This document shows, one piece after another, positions 1 through 4,489 of a DNA stretch of 6,134 nucleotides. Every line of letters begins with the position of its first letter. Position 1 is the stretch's first letter. Under the pieces are notes generated by a model. That model searched no databases. It was not told the DNA's origin and saw nothing but the letters and a program-made list of their open reading frames with translations. Made by a program: the position numbers and the translations under genes. This stretch comes from Halobacteriales archaeon (GTDB taxonomy: Archaea > Thermoplasmatota > SW-10-69-26 > JACQPN01 > JAIVGT01), in NCBI GenBank assembly GCA_020201485.1, contig JAIVGT010000257.1, positions 1-6,134 of the forward strand. Reading direction: 5' to 3'.

Positions 1-504
1 ACCGTGCTCGGGGCGGTCATCGCCATGAACAGCACGGGCGCGGTCGTGGCCGACATCGCGAGCAGCGACGAGCTGGCGAAGCTGCGGCAGGCCGGGCTGC
101 GCGTGGCCGTTCTCGAGGGCCGGCACAACGCCGCCGGGAACAACGTGCTGTGCAACGACCACGGCTGCCTCGTCAGCCCGGACTGCACGATGCGCGACAT
201 CGACGCCATCAGCGCCGCGCTCGGCCTGGACGCGGTCGAGACCGGCACCATCGCCGGCATCGGCACCGTGGGCAGCACCGCGGTCGCGACGAACAAGGGC
301 GTGCTCTGCCACCCCCGCCTCACGCCGAAGGAGAAGGCGCACGTCGAGGAGGTGCTGGGCGTGACCGCGGCCATCGGCACGGTGAACCACGGCACGCCCT
401 ACATCGGGGCGGGGCTGGTGGCGAACGCGAAGGGCGCGGCCATCGGCCGCATGACCACCGGCCCGGAGATGAACCGCATCGAGGACGCGCTCGGCTACCT
501 CTGA
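1..504 (+). CDS. eif6: Translation initiation factor 6 (aIF6), 3' part
   Basis: aIF6 binds the large ribosomal subunit in the cytoplasm, keeps it from joining the small subunit prematurely, and helps in 50S maturation. The frame is open through base 1, so the start lies outside the window. About 167 codons remain of a family of about 220 residues, so roughly the first 50-55 residues are missing. Family signatures are clear in order: a GNNVLCNDHGCLVSP-type stretch, GTIAGIGTVGSTAVATNKG, CHPRLT, then NHGTPYIGAGLVANAKGA and the terminal TTGPEMNRIEDALGYL. These recall the repeated pentein-fold units of aIF6 and align well with the methanogen protein from memory. The GTG at base 4 is internal, not the start. 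In many archaea this gene is followed by L18a and prefoldin genes (established knowledge); here it is followed by a convergent minus-strand gene, so that cluster is broken on this side. Confidence 0.96.
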   Translation, partial: TVLGAVIAMNSTGAVVADIASSDELAKLRQAGLRVAVLEGRHNAAGNNVLCNDHGCLVSPDCTMRDIDAISAALGLDAVETGTIAGIGTVGSTAVATNKGVLCHPRLTPKEKAHVEEVLGVTAAIGTVNHGTPYIGAGLVANAKGAAIGRMTTGPEMNRIEDALGYL

Positions 505-511
505 GCTGGAG

Positions 512-540
512 CGCGCGTCGCTGCCTGCGAGCGTCGCGCG
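512..540. terminator. GC-rich inverted repeat between convergent genes
   Basis: An imperfect hairpin lies 7 bases after the aIF6 stop: 512-517 pairs with 535-540 and 519-522 with 530-533, with one T-T mismatch (518/534) and a 7-base loop. It sits in the 67-base gap between two convergent genes, where a terminator would be expected. It has no oligo-T tract, which archaeal terminators normally rely on, and DNA this GC-rich yields such hairpins by chance. The assignment is therefore weak. Confidence 0.2.
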
Positions 541-571
541 GAGCGCCGCGCCGAGGGCCGCGCCGGAGTCC

Positions 572-727
572 TCACAAGGCGCTCGCCAGGGTCACGCCCA
601 CGCCCATGCACGCAACGACGCGCGCGGCGCGCGGGTCGCGGAACGCGCCCGGCCAGAGCACGCGGGCCAGCACGGCTCCCGCGGTGAAGGCGGACAGGGC
701 GAGGACGATGTGCGTCAGCTCGGCCAC
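572..727 (-). CDS. Small two-helix membrane protein, unknown function
   Basis: This is a 51-residue hydrophobic protein that I do not recognise. From the chosen GTG it reads MAELTHIVLALSAF..., with a first predicted membrane helix at about residues 5-24 and a second at about 34-51. They are joined by a short loop containing WPGAFRDPRAAR. The arginines in that loop suggest it faces the cytoplasm (positive-inside rule), giving a hairpin with both ends outside. The frame is open further upstream to a GTG or ATG near 784, but the added 19 residues are polar and arginine-rich. The GTG at 725-727 has a palindromic TATA-like box about 28 bases before it, as expected for a leaderless archaeal mRNA. 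It follows the HhH gene on the same strand after a 69-base gap. Short ORFs are risky in GC-rich DNA, but two clean hydrophobic segments plus a box at the right distance favour a real gene. Confidence 0.55.
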   Translation of the reverse strand: MAELTHIVLALSAFTAGAVLARVLWPGAFRDPRAARVVACMGVGVTLASAL

Positions 728-750
728 TCGGTTTGCTCGCCGGCTGCCTG

Positions 751-758
751 CCTTAAGG
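751..758 (-). promoter_or_regulatory. TATA-like box CCTTAAGG for the small membrane gene
   Basis: CCTTAAGG is the only A/T-rich island in the 69-base gap between the HhH gene stop (797) and the GTG at 727. Its centre is about 28 bases before that GTG, matching the TATA-to-transcription-start distance in archaea if the mRNA begins at or next to the start codon. The box is a perfect palindrome, so orientation rests on gene position alone. Confidence 0.4.
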
Positions 759-796
759 CTGCTGGGGCGGTCCTCGGGCCCCACGGGCGGTGCGGT

Positions 797-1393
797 CTAG
801 GCTTTCTTGCCGAGGAGCCGGTCCAGCAGGTTCGCCGGCTTCAGCGTCTCCGCCGGGTGCTCGCGGATCTCCTTCACGAACACGCGCACCTCCTCGATGG
901 CCCCGCGCGCCGCGCGCTCGCCCTCGGCGATGCGCTCCTTGAAGATGGGCACGTTCTTGTGCCACTCGCCCTCGATCTGCACCCAGGCCGTGTCCGCCTT
1001 CTCCTTGAGCAGGACGGCGTTCTCCTGGATGCCGCGGGCCACGGCGAGCTGGTCCTCGTCGAGCTTCGCCGTGATGATGGGCAGGTTCTCGTGGTACACG
1101 CCCTCGACGCGCACCTTCGCCGTAGTGGCCCGGTCCCGGAGCACGACCGCCATCTCGTCCGCCTTGCTCGCGGCGCTCTCGATGGCCTGGGCACCGGTCT
1201 CGGTGGCGGAGCTGAGCAGGCGCGCCGCGTCGTCGCGCCATTGCTGCAGGGTGTCGGCCTTGATGCCGGTGCGCTTGGCGATGTCCTGGACCTCGATGCC
1301 CCGCAGGTCCTCCACCGTGCGCACGCCGGCCTCGCGCAGCTTCCGCGCGGTCACGTCGCCGACGCCTTTGATGTCGGTGAGCTTCGGGGCCAT
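797..1393 (-). CDS. Helix-hairpin-helix protein with 44-residue tandem repeat
   Basis: This is a 198-residue protein. Residues 1-60 form a helix-hairpin-helix module of the HHH_5 type seen in Rad51/RadA N-termini and topoisomerases: TDIKGVGDVTARKLREAGV, then VEDLRGIEVQDIAKRTGI. Such modules bind DNA backbone or mediate protein contacts. Residues 61-80 are an Ala/Ser-rich linker. Residues 81-124 and 125-168 are two tandem copies of a helical 44-residue unit with about 17 identities. Each unit carries the core pattern V-x-[VI]-E-G-x-[YW]-H-x-N-[LV]-P-I (94-106 and 138-150). A degenerate third copy seems to begin at about 169 (VRVFVKEI). The tail ends LLDRLLGKKA. There are no membrane segments, cysteines or nuclease motifs. 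The ATG at 1391-1393 is chosen because the HhH starts directly after it; I see no clear RBS. A DNA-associated architectural or recombination-related role is inference. The family of the repeat is unknown to me. Confidence 0.85.
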   Translation of the reverse strand: MAPKLTDIKGVGDVTARKLREAGVRTVEDLRGIEVQDIAKRTGIKADTLQQWRDDAARLLSSATETGAQAIESAASKADEMAVVLRDRATTAKVRVEGVYHENLPIITAKLDEDQLAVARGIQENAVLLKEKADTAWVQIEGEWHKNVPIFKERIAEGERAARGAIEEVRVFVKEIREHPAETLKPANLLDRLLGKKA

Positions 1394-1519
1394 CGCCCTT
1401 CGCTAAGTGGCATTGCCGCATGAACGTTGCGTCACCGCCCCCTCCGCGGTCGCGGCAGCGGCCGCGCTCGGGCGCAGCGCACCCGTTAAATAGCAAGGAC
1501 CCGATGCGCCGCGCGTCTC
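1394..1519. other. Divergent intergenic region, HhH gene / tRNA-Ile
   Basis: This 126-base GC-rich spacer separates the minus-strand HhH gene from the plus-strand tRNA-Ile. The only strong signal is the TTAAATA box of the tRNA at 1486-1492. No convincing TATA box or Shine-Dalgarno sequence precedes the HhH start at 1393. The short A/T-richer pieces at 1403-1407 and 1419-1426 are the only candidates. Confidence 0.6.
1486..1492 (+). promoter_or_regulatory. TATA box TTAAATA for tRNA-Ile
   Basis: TTAAATA is a near-consensus archaeal TATA box in otherwise very GC-rich DNA. Its centre is 31 bases before the first tRNA nucleotide, predicting transcription start a few bases upstream of the mature 5' end, with the leader removed by RNase P. 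Confidence 0.65.
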
Positions 1520-1594
1520 GGGCGATTAGCTTAGCTTGGCTTGAGCACCCGGCTGATAACCGGGAGGTCCTCGGTTCGAATCCGAGATCGCCCA
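1520..1594 (+). tRNA. tRNA-Ile (anticodon GAT)
   Basis: A complete 75-base cloverleaf. The acceptor stem GGGCGAT (1520-1526) pairs with ATCGCCC (1587-1593), followed by discriminator A at 1594. The D stem is GCTT/GAGC with a GG-containing loop. The anticodon stem CCCGG/CCGGG (1548-1552/1560-1564) encloses loop CTGATAA with GAT at 1555-1557. The variable loop is 5 bases, and the T arm is CTCGG-TTCGAAT-CCGAG (1570-1586). There is no intron and no encoded CCA. It reads AUU and AUC codons. ATCGCCC is repeated immediately downstream at 1594-1600. Confidence 0.97.
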
Positions 1595-1628
1595 TCGCCC
1601 GCCACGCGCCGCGCGCGGCCGCATCCGG

Positions 1629-1632
1629 TTTT
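1629..1632 (+). terminator. T-tract downstream of tRNA-Ile
   Basis: A TTTT run follows the tRNA end by 34 bases and is the first T-run after it. Archaeal RNA polymerase can terminate at short oligo-T tracts, so this is a plausible terminator. It may equally be part of the promoter region of the next gene. Confidence 0.25.
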
Positions 1633-1635
1633 CCC

Positions 1636-1643
1636 GATACAAA
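1636..1643 (+). promoter_or_regulatory. Candidate TATA element GATACAAA for the first VOC gene
   Basis: GATACAAA is the best A/T-rich element upstream of the VOC gene starting at 1691. It would place transcription start near 1665 and leave a leader of about 25 bases, enough for the GGTGA site at 1682-1686. The second VOC gene has a comparable GATATTTCA element at a similar distance, which supports both calls. Confidence 0.4.
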
Positions 1644-1681
1644 CTGCAAGGGTTCATGGAAGGTTCGGCGCTTCGGCCCGC

Positions 1682-1686
1682 GGTGA
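1682..1686 (+). promoter_or_regulatory. Shine-Dalgarno GGTGA, first VOC gene
   Basis: GGTGA is complementary to the anti-Shine-Dalgarno 3' end of 16S rRNA and lies 4 bases before the ATG at 1691. It fixes that start against the longer open frame, which runs back through the tRNA gene. Confidence 0.6.
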
Positions 1687-1690
1687 CCTC

Positions 1691-2338
1691 ATGGCGAAGC
1701 GGCCCCCCTTGGTTCCTGCCATCACGGTGAACGACGTCGACAAGACGTACGAATACTTCACGCGCACCCTCGGCTTCACCGGCGACTACCGGATGAAGGG
1801 CCCGACGGGCACGACGGCCCACGCCGAAGTGTACCTGGGCAAGCCCGACGGCAGCGAGGCGCGCCTCATGATGGGCTCGCTCGCCATGGCGCAGAGCAAC
1901 CAGGGCTACGACACCGGCGAGTTCGGCCAGAACCTGACGCGCGGCCCGCTCGGCAACGGCGTCGTGCTCTACTTCCGCGCGACGAACGTGGACAAGCTCT
2001 ACGAGAAGCTGCGCACGAACGGCGCCGTCATCGACGAGCCGCCCACGGACCAGTTCTGGGGCGACCGGACCATCAGCGTGCTCACGCCGGACAACTACTA
2101 CCTCACGTTCGCCCAGCCCATCAAGGGCTTCAAGGCCCCGGCGGACTGGGAGCAGAACATCATCCGCGAGGCGAAGCCCAAGCTGAGCACGGCGCAGCGC
2201 AACCAGCGCAAGTACGCGGCCAAGGTCAAGGGCATCCGCGCCCGCGCCAAGACGACGAAGGGCGGCAAGGGCCGCATCGCCACCCGCGGGGCCGCGCGCA
2301 CGGCGCGCCGCAACCTCGGCCTGGGCCGCGGGAACTGA
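1691..2338 (+). CDS. VOC/glyoxalase-fold protein with long basic tail
   Basis: This is a 215-residue protein. Residues 8-145 match the vicinal oxygen chelate (VOC, glyoxalase/bleomycin-resistance) fold of the PhnB-like type. It has ITVNDVDKTYEYFTRTLGF in the first half, HAEVYLG with H44, then LGNGVVLYF, an NVDKLYEKLRTNGA helix, DQFWGDRTISVLTPD and YYLTFAQPIKGF. Family members usually have H or E in the last motif (DPDGH..., ...E). Here the stretch is PDNYYLTF, so a canonical four-ligand metal site looks incomplete and a known catalytic activity cannot be assigned. Residues 161-215 form a tail with 18 Lys/Arg and no acidic residue, reminiscent of histone H1 or ribosomal-protein tails. Nucleic-acid or ribosome binding by this tail is inference. 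The next gene is a paralogue, so this is a tandem duplication. The start at ATG 1691 is supported by GGTGA. The frame upstream of it overlaps the tRNA and is not coding. Confidence 0.9.
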   Translation: MAKRPPLVPAITVNDVDKTYEYFTRTLGFTGDYRMKGPTGTTAHAEVYLGKPDGSEARLMMGSLAMAQSNQGYDTGEFGQNLTRGPLGNGVVLYFRATNVDKLYEKLRTNGAVIDEPPTDQFWGDRTISVLTPDNYYLTFAQPIKGFKAPADWEQNIIREAKPKLSTAQRNQRKYAAKVKGIRARAKTTKGGKGRIATRGAARTARRNLGLGRGN

Positions 2339-2374
2339 GCGTTCCCGAGCACGGTCTGACCATCGTTTCTTCTC

Positions 2375-2383
2375 GATATTTCA
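2375..2383 (+). promoter_or_regulatory. TATA element GATATTTCA for the second VOC gene
   Basis: GATATTTCA lies in the 100-base gap between the two VOC genes and is preceded by a pyrimidine-rich, T-containing stretch (2365-2373) that could terminate the first gene. It predicts a transcription start near 2402-2406, giving a leader of about 35 bases before the ATG at 2439. This suggests the second VOC gene has its own promoter rather than depending only on read-through. Confidence 0.5.
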
Positions 2384-2428
2384 CGGTCCAGCGCCAGCTT
2401 CATCGGGAGGGAGCGGGTTCCCGGCCGC

Positions 2429-2432
2429 GGTG
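2429..2432 (+). promoter_or_regulatory. Short Shine-Dalgarno GGTG, second VOC gene
   Basis: GGTG lies 6 bases before the ATG at 2439, in a setting (GCGGTG...ATG) like that of the first VOC gene. This favours ATG 2439 over the in-frame GTG at 2430, which overlaps the GGTG itself. Confidence 0.4.
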
Positions 2433-2438
2433 CAACCC

Positions 2439-3014
2439 ATGCCTACGCGGCCCCCCATCGCGCCCAGCGTCGTGTGCACGGACGTGGACAAGACCTACGA
2501 GTACTTCACCGAGGTCCTCGGTTTCGCCGGGACCGGCAAGTGGGCCGGCCCGGACGGGAGCACGATGCACGCCATGGTCGTCATGCCGACGAAGTTCGGC
2601 GACGCCCACGTCATGTTCGGCCCCGCTGCCGCCCTGACCTCCGGCGCCTTCGGCGACGCCGGCGCGTTCGGCGAGAACGTGAAGAACAGCCCGGAAACGC
2701 TCGGCAACGGCGTCGTGCTCTGGTTCAACGTCCCCGACGTGGACAAGTACCACGCGTTCGTCAAGACGAAGGGCGCGACCATCGACGAGGCCCCGAAGGA
2801 CCAGTTCTGGGGCGACCGCACGATGAGCGTGCTCGCGCCCGACGGCTACTACCTCACCTTCTCCAGCCCCATCAAGGGCTTCGCGACGCCGCCCGGCATG
2901 GGCGAGCGCGACAGCGTCGGCGCCACGCAGGCCAAGGCCCCGCTGACGAAGAAGATCAAGATCCCCGGCCTGCCCGCGGCGAAGAAGAAGGCCGCGAGCA
3001 AGAAGAAGCGCTGA
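2439..3014 (+). CDS. VOC/glyoxalase-fold protein with Lys-rich tail (paralogue)
   Basis: This 191-residue paralogue of the preceding gene shares DVDKTYEYFT..LGF.G, LGNGVVL.F, DQFWGDRT.SVL.PD and YYLTF..PIKGF. The VOC domain spans about residues 8-148, with H44 (MHAMVV) and a second histidine, H57 (GDAHVMFG), that the first copy lacks. As in the first copy, the final motif reads PDGYYLTF, so the usual last metal ligand is absent. The last 26 residues carry 11 Lys/Arg and no acid and end AKKKAASKKKR. This tail is shorter than that of the first copy and unalignable to it, although the net charge is similar. The cores are conserved while the tails have diverged but kept their charge, which hints that the charge is functional (inference). 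The substrate is unknown. The start at ATG 2439 is supported by GGTG; the in-frame GTG 2430 is an alternative. The AhpD-family gene begins 42 bases after its stop. Confidence 0.9.
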   Translation: MPTRPPIAPSVVCTDVDKTYEYFTEVLGFAGTGKWAGPDGSTMHAMVVMPTKFGDAHVMFGPAAALTSGAFGDAGAFGENVKNSPETLGNGVVLWFNVPDVDKYHAFVKTKGATIDEAPKDQFWGDRTMSVLAPDGYYLTFSSPIKGFATPPGMGERDSVGATQAKAPLTKKIKIPGLPAAKKKAASKKKR

Positions 3015-3031
3015 GCGGGGCCACGCGTCCG

Positions 3032-3043
3032 TTTTCTGGTTTT
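3032..3043 (+). promoter_or_regulatory. Paired T4 tracts between VOC and AhpD-family genes
   Basis: TTTTCTGGTTTT sits 18 bases after the second VOC stop and 13 bases before the AhpD-family ATG at 3056. Two T4 tracts fit an archaeal oligo-T terminator for the VOC gene. The left tract is also close to where a TATA box for a leaderless AhpD mRNA would sit. There is no Shine-Dalgarno before 3056. I cannot separate the two roles from sequence. Confidence 0.35.
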
Positions 3044-3055
3044 CTGCAAACCCTC

Positions 3056-3469
3056 ATGCCCCAGCGCACGCTCCCCTCGCCGATGCCCCGCTTCGACGTC
3101 GAGGAGTTCCGCCGCGAGCGCGCCCGGATGAACGAGGCCATCCTCGGCGAGAAGCACCTCGGCATCGCCCGCTTCTGGGCGTTGGACTCGCGCGCCTACG
3201 AGCCGGGCGCGCTCGACGCGAAGACGAAGGAGCTCCTCGGCCTGGTCGCGAGCACCGTGCTCCGCTGCAACGACTGCATCGCCTACCACCTCGACCAGTG
3301 CCACACCGTCGGCGCGAGCAAGGAGGAGCTGCTCGACGCGCTGAACGTGGCCCTCGTCGTGGGCGGGAGCATCACCATCCCGCACCTGCGCGTGGCGTGG
3401 GATGTCGTGGGGCAGCTCTACGACGGCAAGAAGCCGGGCGAGCTCCCCGCGCACGGCCACTCCCACTGA
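3056..3469 (+). CDS. AhpD / carboxymuconolactone decarboxylase-family protein
   Basis: This 137-residue cytoplasmic protein contains the complete AhpD-type active-site pattern E-x11-C-x2-C-x3-H: E59, C71, C74 and H78 (LRCNDCIAYH). After it come DQCHTVGASKEELLDALNVA and VVGGSITIPHL, typical of the all-helical CMD fold. Members with this CxxC act as thiol peroxidases or disulfide reductases that use a nearby thiol partner. No peroxiredoxin gene is present in the window, so the partner is unknown. An extra cysteine, C82, lies one turn on. The C-terminus ends HGHSH, a possible metal-binding tail. ATG 3056 is chosen as the first start after the VOC stop. ATG 3083 (MPRFDVEEF) is a possible shorter start, as the family homology begins after it. 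The frame is also open upstream, inside the VOC gene, but that part is a shadow. It may be co-transcribed with the VOC genes or have its own leaderless promoter. Confidence 0.9.
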   Translation: MPQRTLPSPMPRFDVEEFRRERARMNEAILGEKHLGIARFWALDSRAYEPGALDAKTKELLGLVASTVLRCNDCIAYHLDQCHTVGASKEELLDALNVALVVGGSITIPHLRVAWDVVGQLYDGKKPGELPAHGHSH

Positions 3470-3511
3470 GCGCTCCGCGAGGTTGAAGGCCCGGCGGCGC
3501 GTGGCCGCCTC

Positions 3512-4225
3512 GTGGCGCAGGCGAAGAGCGGCTGGTGCGTGAAGTGCCACCAGCCGAGCGCGGGCGAGGTGCACACGTGCGGCGAGGCCACGGTGCAGCT
3601 CCTCGTCCATCCCGACGCGGAGCGGAGCGCCCAGCGCTTGTTCGAGCTGCTGAAGGCGTGGCAGCGGGCGCAGGGGCGGGTGCAAGGCACGGAGCCGTTC
3701 ATGGTCATCCCGAACAAGGCGCTGGCCTGCCTCGCCGCCGTCCAGCCCGAGACGACGCACGATCTCATCGCGGTGCCCGGCATCGGCCCGAAGAAGGCGC
3801 GCGACTACGGCCCGGTGCTGCTGAAGTGGTTCCGGGCGCTGCACGCCGGGCAAGAGGAGAAGCTGCTCTTGGCGCGCGCCCCGATGCCCGAGGGCATGGG
3901 CGAGGCGGAGCAGGCGCTCGTCCTCGAGCTGCGCGAGGCGGCGCAGCCGCTCAGCGCGATGGCGGCGCAGCGTGGGCTCGCGCTCGAAGCATGGCTGGCG
4001 CAGGTCGCCGGCCTCGTGGAGAAGGGCGCCGTGGACCTGCCGCACATCTACTGCAGCCCGGCCGAGGTGGCGTGGCTCATGCCGCTCGTGGACGCGGGCG
4101 AGCACGACGCGCACGCGCTCGGCGCGCGGGTGCCGGAATCGGGCATGGCGGCGCGCTTCCTGCTGCCGGCGCTGGCGCGGTACCGGGCGAAGCCGGCCGA
4201 GGAGCCCGCGCCGCGGAGGCGCTGA
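3512..4225 (+). CDS. Zinc-knuckle, HRDC and RecQ-C-terminal HTH protein, no helicase
   Basis: This is a 237-residue protein. Residues 9-23 hold a small Cys/His cluster, C9-x2-C12-H13...H21-x-C23, probably zinc-binding. Residues about 38-110 match the HRDC domain (helicase and RNase D C-terminal): LFELLKAWQRAQG, PFMVIPNKALACLA, then DLIAVPGIGPKKARDYGPVLL. Residues about 130-225 match the HTH_40-type domain found at RecQ C-termini: EAAQPLSAMAAQRGLALEAWL, then GLVEKGAVDLPHI. RecQ has DEAH-helicase, zinc and winged-helix parts before these domains. None is present here, so this is a free-standing RecQ-like tail. HRDC domains bind DNA and structured junctions; a role as a DNA-binding accessory factor is inference. 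The start is GTG 3512, 42 bases after the AhpD stop, with no clear SD. The cysteines begin at residue 9, so a start much further downstream is unlikely. The stop lies 2 bases from the convergent frame on the other strand. Confidence 0.85.
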   Translation: MAQAKSGWCVKCHQPSAGEVHTCGEATVQLLVHPDAERSAQRLFELLKAWQRAQGRVQGTEPFMVIPNKALACLAAVQPETTHDLIAVPGIGPKKARDYGPVLLKWFRALHAGQEEKLLLARAPMPEGMGEAEQALVLELREAAQPLSAMAAQRGLALEAWLAQVAGLVEKGAVDLPHIYCSPAEVAWLMPLVDAGEHDAHALGARVPESGMAARFLLPALARYRAKPAEEPAPRRR

Positions 4226-4297
4226 CCTCAGGGGCTGGGCGCGGTCGCGGGCGCGGTCGTGGTTGCGTTCGTGGTCACGGTGTTGCCCGAGCCAACG

Positions 4298-4340
4298 GTG
4301 TTGTTGTTGATGTTGTTGCCCGAGGCGGTGGTGTTGTTGT
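4298..4340. repeat. GTT/GTG low-complexity tract encoding Asn/Thr runs
   Basis: The plus strand shows repeated GTGTTGTTGTTGATGTTGTTG and, after a short break, GGTGGTGTTGTTGTCC. On the minus strand these are runs of AAC and ACC codons (NNINNN and NNTT). The strand asymmetry stands out in this window. Short codon repeats of this kind are prone to slippage. Confidence 0.6.
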
Positions 4341-4474
4341 CCACGCCCACCGTGTTGTTCGCCACGTTCGCCAGCGGCTGGCCCGGCGCAGAGGTGTCCG
4401 AGGTCCCCCCGGGCTGGGTCAACGGCTGCGGGAAGCGCAGCCTGCGAGCACCATGGCAAGCCCGCCGACGAGGG

Positions 4475-4489
4475 GGAAAGGGCTTTTCC
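4475..4489 (+). promoter_or_regulatory. Candidate promoter box of the DUF72 gene
   Basis: GGAAAGGGCTTTTCC is the only A/T-richer island before the GTG at 4511. Its centre is 29 bases upstream, the expected place for a TATA element of a leaderless mRNA. It is an inverted repeat (GGAAA at 4475-4479, TTTCC at 4485-4489), so it could alternatively be an operator. No Shine-Dalgarno is present. It overlaps the putative signal-peptide stretch of the divergent remnant. Confidence 0.35.

Noticed and set aside
753..1649. A minus-strand open frame over the HhH gene, through the tRNA-Ile
   Set aside because: It crosses a tRNA gene and is out of frame with the HhH protein, which has recognisable domains and repeats.
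1541..1690. N-terminal extension of the first VOC gene
   Set aside because: The frame is open but begins inside tRNA-Ile, and the VOC homology and GGTGA site both point to ATG 1691.
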